The notes under the pieces: generated by a model
Told to the model about the DNA's origin: nothing
Databases searched by the model: none
The model's input: the letters and a program-made list of their open reading frames with translations, nothing else
Made by a program: the position numbers and the translations under genes
Assembly: GCA_022729275.1 (NCBI GenBank)
Contig: JALDAH010000030.1
Span: forward strand, 1 to 10,591
Source of the DNA: Candidatus Nanoanaerosalina archaeon
GTDB taxonomy: Archaea > Nanohalarchaeota > Nanosalinia > Nanosalinales > Nanoanaerosalinaceae
Length of the DNA stretch: 10,591 nt
Reading direction: 5' to 3'
Part shown: piece after piece, positions 1-5,728 of the stretch
Layout: each line of letters opens with the position of its first letter
Position numbering within the stretch: the first letter of the stretch is position 1

Positions 1-1
1 C

Positions 2-478
2 CTGGAGTACTATGAAGAAGTTGATTCAAACACAAACAACAATAACGGAAATGAAAAACCTGAGACAAAAGAAGAATGCGAGGCAGCTGAGGGATGGGAA
101 TGGGAAGTCGTGGACAGTGAAATGGTTCACCAAGAATGTACTACAGATGACGGACAAAGCGGATATCTTTACGACTGTATAACTCAACATGCCGTACATC
201 ATACAGGATATATAGATATTGAAATAAGTTGCGAGGATAAGAAATATGATGCGATTCCTCATGATGATAAACTAGGATTTTTAGACTGGAAAATACGTTT
301 AAACCATGTTGCAACAGAAAATTCCTGGGGACCAAGATATAGCTGCAACCAAGTACCATATACTGAATTCAATGAGTGCGAAAGTTTTCCAACAGGTCAC
401 TGCAGCATACCAGAAGAAGAACTGGAAGGTTTTTCCCAGTGCGAAACAGGTATAGATACTATCCACAGCATAGATTAA
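2..478 (+). CDS. Cysteine-rich, probably extracellular protein (3' end only)
   Basis: The reading frame is open from the left window edge to a TAA at 476-478, so only the last 158 residues are visible and the true start lies outside. The visible part begins with an acidic stretch, then an Asn-rich linker (NTNNNNGNEKPETK), then a domain with eight cysteines. One of these sits in a CEAAEGWEW segment, which resembles short Cys/Trp motifs seen in secreted proteins of small-genome archaea. No membrane segment lies in the visible part, so any signal or anchor would be at the missing N-terminus. An even cysteine count and a polar, acidic composition fit a disulfide-bonded domain outside the cell (inference). 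It lies 57 bases upstream of the pilin-like operon on the same strand and may belong to the same surface structure. A GTG at 110 could be mistaken for a start, but the open upstream codons read like genuine protein. Family not recognised. Confidence 0.65.
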   Translation: MEYYEEVDSNTNNNNGNEKPETKEECEAAEGWEWEVVDSEMVHQECTTDDGQSGYLYDCITQHAVHHTGYIDIEISCEDKKYDAIPHDDKLGFLDWKIRLNHVATENSWGPRYSCNQVPYTEFNECESFPTGHCSIPEEELEGFSQCETGIDTIHSID

Positions 479-498
479 AAACAGAGTATAAGAAAAAT

Positions 499-511
499 AA
501 AAAATTAATAA
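499..511 (+). promoter_or_regulatory. Candidate TATA box for the pilin-like operon
   Basis: An A/T-only stretch containing AAAAATTAATA is centred about 31 bases before the ATG at 536. Transcription would then start only a few bases before the codon. No Shine-Dalgarno sequence precedes this ATG, which fits a leaderless or nearly leaderless transcript. The local A/T bias makes the box itself weak evidence. Confidence 0.35.
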
Positions 512-535
512 GCAAGAGCGAACAATACTTTTACA

Positions 536-1108
536 ATGGCTTTTAAAAGAAAGGGCATAGGCCTCAACATGATCGGAAACATCATAATCGCCACAATAGG
601 AGTTTCGATACTCGTGGCTATAATATATGGTGGTTTCGGTGTTAATACAGATCAGTTCTTCTGTACATTATACCAAAGAGGAGCTTCTATCTTCACGGAC
701 CAGACATACCATCCTGGAATGTGTCGAACCGGTTCAGAAGAGACTTATCAGGAAATAAATACTCAGGATAAAAAAAGATTCACACTCGAACTAGCCAGAG
801 AGATAGTAAATTGTTGGGATGATTACCAAGGATATTATACCAATGAAGAGCTCTGCAGAGGATGGAACGTCCAAAACCTTGAAGAGCCTGTGAACGAATC
901 ATACCTCAATCAAAAACTTATTGAAAACGATTTATGCCCTCGGATAATACACAATAATGAGACAGAGCACGTTTCAGGTACAACATGTGGAGAAGAAAAC
1001 CAGATAATATTTGACGTAGAGAACATATCCAGGGGAGACATGGTTTTGATAGAGTACAACACGACGTATGAGGAACCTCCAAAAGAGTACATAAAGGTGT
1101 ATAAATAG
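536..1108 (+). CDS. Pilin-like secreted protein 1 (six cysteines)
   Basis: 190 residues. A short basic N-terminus (KRKG, residues 4-7) is followed by one hydrophobic segment (about 12-32), an arrangement similar to archaeal type IV pilin-like class III signals. The usual Glu at +5 after the Gly is absent, so cleavage by prepilin peptidase is uncertain. The rest should face outside: six cysteines (43, 63, 93, 107, 134, 151) and four N-glycosylation sequons (Asn120, 141, 163, 175). Residues 88-128 hold a C-x13-C segment with a following Trp that resembles a segment of the next gene. The TAG stop is followed directly by the ATG of the next gene, so translation is probably coupled. The likely role is a minor (pseudo)pilin or membrane-anchored surface subunit. 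No precise family was recognised. Confidence 0.7.
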   Translation: MAFKRKGIGLNMIGNIIIATIGVSILVAIIYGGFGVNTDQFFCTLYQRGASIFTDQTYHPGMCRTGSEETYQEINTQDKKRFTLELAREIVNCWDDYQGYYTNEELCRGWNVQNLEEPVNESYLNQKLIENDLCPRIIHNNETEHVSGTTCGEENQIIFDVENISRGDMVLIEYNTTYEEPPKEYIKVYK

Positions 1109-1522
1109 ATGGGATTATCACTGGATTACATCGCGAAGTATGTCATTATAGCGATATCTATACTTATAGCGACAGGAATACTTATGACGATAAGCGATCA
1201 GATCCTAGATGGTAATGGAGGAATTATCAATGATGAAAACGGGGAAACAGAAATAGTTGATTTGGAAGAAGACCAGGATCTTCCTCAAAGAATCTCAAGA
1301 ATGATAGATATGTGTGATGATATGACGGCTGATATGTACGAGTCACACACTTGTTTTGTTGTAAGGTGGGAAGACGACGAGAATATAGATAAAGAAGATA
1401 TACAAGAAGAATTATCGGACTCTCTGGAAGAAATAACTGATTTCAAAACCGACGAATATACAGGTAAATCCCTGATAATCTCTTTCAACTTTGGAACCAA
1501 CAAGATAGAAGTGGAACAATGA
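1109..1522 (+). CDS. Pilin-like secreted protein 2 (two cysteines)
   Basis: 137 residues. The N-terminus SLDYIAKYVII leads straight into a hydrophobic segment (about 8-28). It resembles the start of the next protein (SLEMVAKYLLI) and, loosely, the S-x-E-hydrophobic pattern of class III archaeal pilin signals. The rest is very acidic, with a helix-like segment holding Cys69 and Cys82 (C-x12-C) followed by Trp87. The gene starts at the base after the upstream stop. A weak AGGTG lies about 11 bases before the ATG, inside the upstream coding end. The end overlaps the next gene by four bases (ATGA). The protein probably sits in the membrane with its C-terminal domain outside. The single cysteine pair could form one disulfide. 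No named family was recognised. Confidence 0.7.
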   Translation: MGLSLDYIAKYVIIAISILIATGILMTISDQILDGNGGIINDENGETEIVDLEEDQDLPQRISRMIDMCDDMTADMYESHTCFVVRWEDDENIDKEDIQEELSDSLEEITDFKTDEYTGKSLIISFNFGTNKIEVEQ

Positions 1523-2007
1523 AAGCTTCCTTCTCTCTAGAGATGGTGGCGAAGTACCTGTTGATAAGTATAGCAATCATAGTAGGTATAGGTATCATAT
1601 ACTCCCTGCAGCAGCCTAACACTATCTTCGAAGAAATCATGGATTCAGAAGGCTACGAAGAAACATACATATGTTCGGAATACGGTTACCAGCAAGATAT
1701 AAAATCACAGGATTTGCACAAGATACTTTCAGCCAGATACCACAAGAACTGTCAGCTTGAGGAAAACATAGTGAAACCTGAAATGGTGGTTTCAAAAAGA
1801 ATGCTGAAGGACATAGCCATCGAAGAACATATAACTTATCCTGACTCCGAGGAACCCAAGATACTTTTTAGGGAGGAATGCGAAAACATACCTGGATTCG
1901 AAGGAATTATCGTGGGTTCGGACGAGGAAGTTATTTTTAACAGAGGAGACATCATAAACATAACAGAAAAAGGGCGTTCCGTGATAATTTGCGGTGAAGA
2001 AACGTGA
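1519..2007 (+). CDS. Pilin-like secreted protein 3 (four cysteines)
   Basis: 162 residues. A short N-terminus (MKASFSLEMVAKY) runs into a hydrophobic segment (about 12-31). Ser6-Leu7-Glu8 matches the S-x-E part of class III pilin signals, but no Gly cleavage site precedes it. The external part has four cysteines (52, 78, 121, 158) and one sequon (Asn147). The C-terminal strand pattern, VIF followed by NIT and VIIC, loosely echoes the C-terminus of the first pilin-like protein (IIF, NIS, VLIE), suggesting a shared fold or common origin. The start overlaps the previous stop as ATGA and the end overlaps the next start as GTGA. This is typical of a translationally coupled operon whose products are needed in fixed ratio. 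Function is inferred only as a surface or pilus-like subunit. Confidence 0.7.
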   Translation: MKASFSLEMVAKYLLISIAIIVGIGIIYSLQQPNTIFEEIMDSEGYEETYICSEYGYQQDIKSQDLHKILSARYHKNCQLEENIVKPEMVVSKRMLKDIAIEEHITYPDSEEPKILFREECENIPGFEGIIVGSDEEVIFNRGDIINITEKGRSVIICGEET

Positions 2008-2522
2008 AAGAAAAAAAAGGTATAGCAGTATCAGCATGGATATGGATAGTTGGAGGAATACTCATAGCTATAATCACCACTTTGATAGTCTATACAGCCA
2101 TAGCTAATTTAAGGGAAGAAAGAGCTGTAAGACATTCCGAAAACGAGTTTGTAAAGATTAATGAGGATATAAGCTGGGCCTGCCGGAACCCTATTGGGAA
2201 CAGAAAAATAATTGAGACAAAACTGAACTATGTTAATGGCATTTATGCAGCTGAAACCAGAGGAGAACCGGATTCACAGATACCTCAATACATATCAGAC
2301 CAGGAAACTGCAAAAGGAGAATATATTTGTCTGGACTTCGGCGAATATCACTACGGATGTGTGGAGCACAGCTGCGAAATCAACATGACCTATATTGGCA
2401 CTCCCCTGCCCGGTACAGAAATGTACGTTTTAGGTAACAGTGATCAAAGCTTTGACTTTGAACTAACCATAGAAAAAACCGGTACGAACCAGGTAACCGT
2501 TGAGGCCAGACATCAGCCTTGA
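2004..2522 (+). CDS. Pilin-like secreted protein 4 (four cysteines)
   Basis: 172 residues, starting at a GTG that overlaps the previous stop (GTGA); GGTGA six bases upstream serves as ribosome binding site. The N-terminus MKEKKGIAVSAW followed by a hydrophobic run (about 8-34) is the most pilin-like of the set: a Lys-Lys-Gly turn before the hydrophobic helix resembles an archaeal prepilin peptidase site. After the helix comes a charged stalk-like stretch (about 36-56), then a polar domain with cysteines 60, 109, 119 and 124 and one sequon at Asn127. It is the last gene of the operon. Its TGA lies back to back with the stop of the opposing Fe-S scaffold gene, with no spacer. It may be a minor pilin or an initiator/adaptor subunit. 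No specific family was recognised. Confidence 0.72.
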   Translation: MKEKKGIAVSAWIWIVGGILIAIITTLIVYTAIANLREERAVRHSENEFVKINEDISWACRNPIGNRKIIETKLNYVNGIYAAETRGEPDSQIPQYISDQETAKGEYICLDFGEYHYGCVEHSCEINMTYIGTPLPGTEMYVLGNSDQSFDFELTIEKTGTNQVTVEARHQP

Positions 2523-2885
2523 TCAATCGAAACAGTTCTTAAAAGCATGAAAAACAACCATAGAACATTTTTTCCTTACCTCTCTTGGATAAAACCCTAC
2601 GATCTCAAAAAAACCTTCTTCGTCAAGTTCTCTCATCTCACTGATTTTTTCTCCTTTGATCTTCTGGGAAAACATGGATGCGAAAGCCTTACATACCACA
2701 CAGCCATCTAGATTGATACTTACCTCTTCAACAACTTCTTCTTTTTGATCTATCTTTATCCCAACTATATCGCCACATAGATCATTGGTAGAAGAACCTC
2801 TAAAATCAAACTCTTCAAGCTTTTCCAGATTTCTAGGATTCTCATAGTGATCGATCACAGCCTTTCTGTACTCTGTTTCAGACAT
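2523..2885 (-). CDS. IscU/SufU-type Fe-S cluster assembly scaffold
   Basis: 120 residues, close to the usual length of IscU. The N-terminus contains VIDHYENPRN, a hallmark of this family. The three conserved cluster-ligand cysteines are present: Cys37 in LCGD (with Asp39), Cys62 in GCVVC and Cys107 in RKKCS. Their spacing (37/62/107) is close to E. coli IscU (37/63/106) and lacks the insert that lengthens SufU. The IscU His before the last Cys and the LPPVK chaperone site are absent; the local sequence (YPREVRKKCS) is more SufU-like. Two further cysteines occur (65, 118). Scaffolds of this type receive sulfur from a cysteine desulfurase and build 2Fe-2S or 4Fe-4S clusters in the cytoplasm. 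The gene starts four bases after thiI ends, so the two are probably co-transcribed. No desulfurase is encoded nearby. Confidence 0.9.
   Translation of the reverse strand: MSETEYRKAVIDHYENPRNLEKLEEFDFRGSSTNDLCGDIVGIKIDQKEEVVEEVSINLDGCVVCKAFASMFSQKIKGEKISEMRELDEEGFFEIVGFYPREVRKKCSMVVFHAFKNCFD
2568..2573 (+). terminator. Possible oligo-T terminator of the pilin-like operon
   Basis: A run of six T on the plus strand lies about 45 bases past the last pilin-like stop codon, inside the antisense of the opposing gene. Archaeal RNA polymerase can end transcripts at short U-runs without a hairpin. It is the first such run after the operon, but the evidence is only positional. Confidence 0.25.
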
Positions 2886-2889
2886 TTAA

Positions 2890-4065
2890 TTACAACTCCT
2901 TTCTATAAATTTTATCAACCGTCTTTTCAACTTCTCCATCGATGTAATCAGGCTCCACATCCTTAATTTTTTCAAGATCGCCGTAGACCTCCGGTCTGTT
3001 AGGAGCAATCTCTGTACAACCCGCCTCTATTTTAGAACCTGAAAATGTGCCTATGCCTCGCGCTATCTCTATAATATCTGGCTTGTCGAAAGAAAGGAGC
3101 GGTCTATGTACAGGTATTTTTGTTGCTCTGGATACAACATCCAGGTTACCAAGGGTCTGACTGGATTTTTGGCCTAAGGATTCTCCTGTAACGATTCCCC
3201 TTGCACCCTCTTTTTCCGCGAGTTTCTCCGCTATTTTGAACATAAACCGTCTTAGTACTACCATCCTTGTATTATTTAGGTCTTCCATCAATTTTTCAAC
3301 AGTTTCGCCTATCTCCGCCACTCTCACATCCCAATCAAAGTTTGGAGCAAATTTTTTAAGTTTTTGAATGGTTTTAAAAGCCCTGATATCGAGATCTATA
3401 CCTGAATAGTCTCCCATTGAGAAATACAAGGGTACCACTTCACAACCTCGACACATCATCTTATATGCGGCAACTGGAGAATCATGTCCGCCGCTTATAA
3501 GTGCTAAAATTTTTCCTTCGGCTCCAACAGGTAATCCTCCAGGGCCTGGATATTTTTTAAGGTACAGAAAAGCTTTTTCCTTCCGGCACTCAACATAGAA
3601 CCACTGATCAGGATGGTTCAAATCAACTTCGACGTTTTCTCCAAGGTTATCAAGCAAAACAGATCCTGCTTCTTCGCATATGTCTCGAGAACTGAAATTA
3701 TGTGTATCTTTTTCACCAACTCTTCTAGCATCAACTCCAAAAGTATTCCCCTCAAAGTTCTCAAGACCGATTTCCACCAAACCCCGGGATATGGTCTCGA
3801 TTTTCGGTTCAACAACCTTGCAAGGACTCAAAGAAACAACTCCAGGGAGAATTGAAACAGCGTCCACAATATTCTTTGTTTCCTCGAATTCTTCAATTAT
3901 TATCCTGCTCCACTTGTTATAAACAGTGCATTCCACTCCTATGTTCTTTAAAGCAGCGTTGATATTCTTACTTAACCGGTTTATCATCCTGTTTCTGACC
4001 TTGTTGCTTTTGAGGCTGATCTCCCCGAACCTGATTATAACAACATCTGCTTGTTCGAACACCAT
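2890..4065 (-). CDS. thiI: tRNA 4-thiouridine synthetase ThiI (no rhodanese domain)
   Basis: Makes 4-thiouridine at position 8 of tRNA: it activates U8 with ATP and replaces oxygen by sulfur. The start is taken as the ATG at 4065 (391 residues); a TTG one codon earlier is less likely. The N-terminal ferredoxin-like and THUMP region (about 1-170) binds tRNA. The PP-loop motif SGGHDSPVA (about 191-199) binds ATP, followed by the conserved GESLGQKSSQTLGNL (about 294-308). A Cys in GCTEIAP (about 350) occupies the place of the conserved catalytic Cys of the synthetase domain. The protein ends soon after, so the rhodanese domain of bacterial ThiI is missing, as in archaeal relatives. Some archaeal ThiI proteins carry a Fe-S cluster for sulfur transfer; no CxxC pair like theirs stands out here. 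The scaffold gene follows after four bases. Confidence 0.93.
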   Translation of the reverse strand: MVFEQADVVIIRFGEISLKSNKVRNRMINRLSKNINAALKNIGVECTVYNKWSRIIIEEFEETKNIVDAVSILPGVVSLSPCKVVEPKIETISRGLVEIGLENFEGNTFGVDARRVGEKDTHNFSSRDICEEAGSVLLDNLGENVEVDLNHPDQWFYVECRKEKAFLYLKKYPGPGGLPVGAEGKILALISGGHDSPVAAYKMMCRGCEVVPLYFSMGDYSGIDLDIRAFKTIQKLKKFAPNFDWDVRVAEIGETVEKLMEDLNNTRMVVLRRFMFKIAEKLAEKEGARGIVTGESLGQKSSQTLGNLDVVSRATKIPVHRPLLSFDKPDIIEIARGIGTFSGSKIEAGCTEIAPNRPEVYGDLEKIKDVEPDYIDGEVEKTVDKIYRKEL

Positions 4066-4089
4066 CAAAAAAAACTTTAGAACAAATAG

Positions 4090-4100
4090 TTAAATTTATT
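4090..4100 (-). promoter_or_regulatory. Candidate TATA box for thiI and the scaffold gene
   Basis: On the minus strand CAATAAATTTA is centred about 30 bases before the ATG at 4065, placing the transcript start a few bases before the codon. No Shine-Dalgarno sequence precedes that ATG, which fits a nearly leaderless message. The 24 bases before the start are otherwise T-rich. Confidence 0.4.
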
Positions 4101-4107
4101 GAAAAGT

Positions 4108-4434
4108 TCAGTACACATCCACCAGTTCGAATTCTTCTCCTCTAAACAGCTTTAATCTGTCATCGCATCTTGGACACCTCTTATTTTGTTTATCTGACAG
4201 AGAAGAGTTCCTAAAGTATCCGCATTCACATCCATATGTGGAGGGAATTTGTTCAACGAGCACTTCTACGTTTTCAAAAATTGTTCCCCTAGAATATTTT
4301 TTAAAAATGTCTTTGAAAATCTTAGAATTCATAACTTCTTCTCCAAGTCTCAGCCTAAATCCCTGAACACATCCTCTTACTGAAAGCTCCTCTAAAACCT
4401 CCCAGACCAAATAAACCTCACTTATAAAGACCAC
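4108..4434 (-). CDS. HypA-like zinc-ribbon protein with altered metal sites
   Basis: 108 residues, near the usual HypA length of about 110-115. HypA delivers nickel to hydrogenase (or urease) using an N-terminal Met-His-Glu site and a four-Cys zinc site. The overall pattern fits: an N-terminal helix (SEVYLVWEVLEEL), a central strand (FRLRLGEE), then a zinc ribbon with Cys69, Cys71, Cys87 and Cys90, and the family-like ending LFRGEEFELVDVY. Two things are odd. The residue that should be nickel-ligand His2 is Ser (SEV where MHE is expected), and the first knuckle is C-x-C instead of C-x-x-C. The start is GTG; an in-frame TAG lies six codons upstream, so a missed N-terminal His is not possible with a normal start. 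No hydrogenase genes lie nearby. It may be a zinc protein derived from HypA with another role. Confidence 0.68.
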   Translation of the reverse strand: MVFISEVYLVWEVLEELSVRGCVQGFRLRLGEEVMNSKIFKDIFKKYSRGTIFENVEVLVEQIPSTYGCECGYFRNSSLSDKQNKRCPRCDDRLKLFRGEEFELVDVY

Positions 4435-4477
4435 CCTAGTACATCTAAACTAGAAAACAATAATAAAAGGTGGAAGA

Positions 4478-4487
4478 GTATTTAAAA
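4478..4487 (-). promoter_or_regulatory. Candidate TATA box for the HypA-like gene
   Basis: Minus-strand TTTTAAATAC includes a good match to the archaeal TATA box (TTTAAATA). It lies about 45-53 bases before the GTG at 4434, giving a predicted 5' leader of about 20 bases. Confidence 0.45.
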
Positions 4488-4502
4488 CTTTAACTGAGCT
4501 AT

Positions 4503-4517
4503 AAAAACCATTAAAAA
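4503..4517 (-). terminator. Oligo-T terminator after pyrH
   Basis: Two runs of five T on the minus strand (4513-4517 and 4503-4507) follow immediately after the pyrH stop codon at 4520-4522. Clustered U-runs right after a gene are the common archaeal intrinsic termination signal. They lie just upstream of the promoter of the HypA-like gene. Confidence 0.45.
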
Positions 4518-4519
4518 CG

Positions 4520-5179
4520 TTACTTCTCTGAACTAACAATTACGCTCCCTGAATGTTCTCCATTTATCGCTCCAATTATCTCTCCCGGCATGTTACCATC
4601 CACCACAACAAGTTTGATATCAGACCTCTCCAATATTTCGATTGCCGTCCTGTCCATCAATGGATAGGTTCCAGGATCACATGATACAGAAGATATCTGC
4701 TCTCGAAGCTCAAAAAAATTCATTTGACCTATCTTATCACCTTTACCGCCGTTATCTAAAACTCCATTAACATTTGTAACGTTAACCATCAAATCAGCAT
4801 CTATTATTTCCGCGCAAACCGCTGAAACACCATCTGTAGAATGACCTGGCTCTGTACCGCCCATAAATACTATGTCATGAGTATCAACAGCGATCTTTAG
4901 TTCATCGAAAGTTTCAGGTATGGATTTGTAGGCATCAACAAAGTAACTTTTTAGAACGGATGCATTAAGCCTTGTAGCCTTTATCCCCACCATGTCTTTT
5001 TCAGCATTGGAGACCTCTTCATCACAGTACTCAATATATTTTTTAAGTTTCCCTGCTCCAACAACGACAACAACCTTCTCACATACATCTGAGATCTTTT
5101 GTAACTGTTTAATAATTTTTTCAAGGTTTTCAATGTTTTCAGATACTATCGAACCCCCTAAAGCCAGTGCCACATTCAT
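4520..5179 (-). CDS. pyrH: UMP kinase (archaeal type)
   Basis: Phosphorylates UMP to UDP with ATP in pyrimidine nucleotide synthesis; it is a cytoplasmic amino-acid-kinase-fold enzyme, normally a hexamer. With the ATG at 5179 the protein has 219 residues and begins MNVALALGGS, matching the short N-terminus usual in archaeal PyrH. An ATG four codons upstream (5191) is possible, but GGTGA lies five bases before the inner ATG and supports it. Motifs: LGGS (7-10) and GAGK (41-44) for phosphate binding, GGTEPGHSTD (107-116) for nucleotide/UMP binding, and NVTNVNGV (133-140), where most relatives read TNVDGV. A glycine-rich NGGKGDK replaces the common DPDPK-like segment. It stands alone, with tRNA-Phe upstream on the same strand and oligo-T runs just after its stop. 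Confidence 0.93.
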   Translation of the reverse strand: MNVALALGGSIVSENIENLEKIIKQLQKISDVCEKVVVVVGAGKLKKYIEYCDEEVSNAEKDMVGIKATRLNASVLKSYFVDAYKSIPETFDELKIAVDTHDIVFMGGTEPGHSTDGVSAVCAEIIDADLMVNVTNVNGVLDNGGKGDKIGQMNFFELREQISSVSCDPGTYPLMDRTAIEILERSDIKLVVVDGNMPGEIIGAINGEHSGSVIVSSEK

Positions 5180-5235
5180 TATTTTCACCATACACTTTCA
5201 AGTGATAGACACAAAGAAAAAAACCAGAAATATCC

Positions 5236-5246
5236 CTTAAAACTTT
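5236..5246 (-). promoter_or_regulatory. Possible TATA box for pyrH
   Basis: Minus-strand AGTTTTAAGGG is an imperfect TATA-like element about 57-67 bases before the preferred pyrH start. A second A/T-rich stretch (AAATTTATTA, about 5262-5271) lies further upstream. Either could serve, so the assignment is weak. Confidence 0.25.
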
Positions 5247-5284
5247 TGATGCGATACCATAATAAATTTTTGGGTCACTTTTAA

Positions 5285-5290
5285 GAAAAA
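5285..5290 (-). terminator. Oligo-T terminator after tRNA-Phe
   Basis: On the minus strand a TTTTTC run starts about six bases after the tRNA discriminator base. This fits U-run termination of the tRNA transcript before pyrH. Confidence 0.4.
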
Positions 5291-5295
5291 GTACA

Positions 5296-5369
5296 TGGGA
5301 CTGCCCGGATTTGAACCGGGGACAACGAGATCTTCAGTCTCGCGCTCTCCCTGGCTAAGCTACAGTCCC
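5296..5369 (-). tRNA. tRNA-Phe (anticodon GAA)
   Basis: 74 nucleotides that fold into a complete cloverleaf on the minus strand. The acceptor stem GGGACTG/CAGTCCC pairs perfectly. The D arm is GCTT/GAGC with one G-T pair and a nine-base loop. The anticodon stem CGAGA/TCTCG pairs perfectly around the loop CTGAAGA, giving anticodon GAA, which reads UUC and UUU. The T arm is CCCGG/CCGGG around TTCAAAT, and the variable loop has five bases. The discriminator is A73, as usual for tRNA-Phe. The CCA end is not encoded (the next bases are TGT), so it must be added by the CCA-adding enzyme. No intron is present. G37 next to the anticodon is the base that archaea modify to wyosine-type nucleosides in this tRNA. 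Confidence 0.97.
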
Positions 5370-5399
5370 TTGTAAAGACTACAAAACAGGTTTATCACT

Positions 5400-5412
5400 A
5401 TATTTTAAATAT
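5400..5412 (-). promoter_or_regulatory. TATA box of tRNA-Phe
   Basis: Minus-strand ATATTTAAAATAT lies 31-43 bases before the first base of the mature tRNA. A start about 25 bases downstream would leave a leader of roughly ten bases for RNase P to remove. It is one of the clearest TATA-like elements in the window. Confidence 0.55.
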
Positions 5413-5419
5413 CTGATAT

Positions 5420-5668
5420 CTAGCTGTTAAGATCATCCTGGTAGATCTTGTACCTTTCGCCTTTTATGTCGTAAATAAAAAAGGTTCCTCTTTTATCTTC
5501 CCCGTTCTCTATCCATGTACCGTTATCGATGCCTAAAGTGTTCTGGTAGTCCTTAGCATCAGGATCATCAATTTTACCCCAAGAAAGTTCCACCTCAACA
5601 CCATCACTGATTCTTTCGGCTTTGACCGATCCTTTTTTATCGATCTCGAAACCTTTTTTGGTCTCCAT
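5420..5668 (-). CDS. Small orphan protein (82 residues)
   Basis: A soluble, charged protein without cysteines, membrane segments or signal peptide. Its sequence reads as alternating short strands with many Gly, Asp and Lys (for example GTFFIYDIKGERYKIY near the C-terminus), suggesting a small beta-rich domain. The family was not recognised. The ATG at 5668 is supported by a TATA-like TTTTAAAC centred about 25 bases upstream, which fits a leaderless message. The gene lies between tRNA-Phe and the HAD-like gene on the same strand, with 60 bases to the latter, and probably has its own promoter. A coding call is favoured by the uninterrupted frame from a well-placed start and its natural-looking composition. 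Without homologs this remains moderate. Confidence 0.55.
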   Translation of the reverse strand: METKKGFEIDKKGSVKAERISDGVEVELSWGKIDDPDAKDYQNTLGIDNGTWIENGEDKRGTFFIYDIKGERYKIYQDDLNS

Positions 5669-5688
5669 AGGAAAAAATTCGGTCCTAT

Positions 5689-5698
5689 GTTTAAAACT
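5689..5698 (-). promoter_or_regulatory. TATA box of the small orphan gene (leaderless)
   Basis: Minus-strand AGTTTTAAAC is centred 25 bases before the ATG at 5668. That is the distance expected between a TATA box and the transcription start, so the mRNA would begin at or next to the start codon. Confidence 0.45.
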
Positions 5699-5728
5699 AT
5701 TTTCCAGATAGGTATAGGGATCAAAAAA

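Noticed and set aside
110..112. GTG as the start of the first cysteine-rich protein
   Set aside because: The frame is open to the left edge and the upstream codons include an Asn-rich linker and a Cys-containing segment that continue the same protein character.
3613..3922. Plus-strand reading frames antisense to thiI
   Set aside because: They lie opposite a strongly conserved gene and their translations look like no natural protein; they are by-products of its codon use.
5296..5412. Possible integration site at tRNA-Phe
   Set aside because: No repeat of the tRNA 3' end and no integrase gene were seen within the window.
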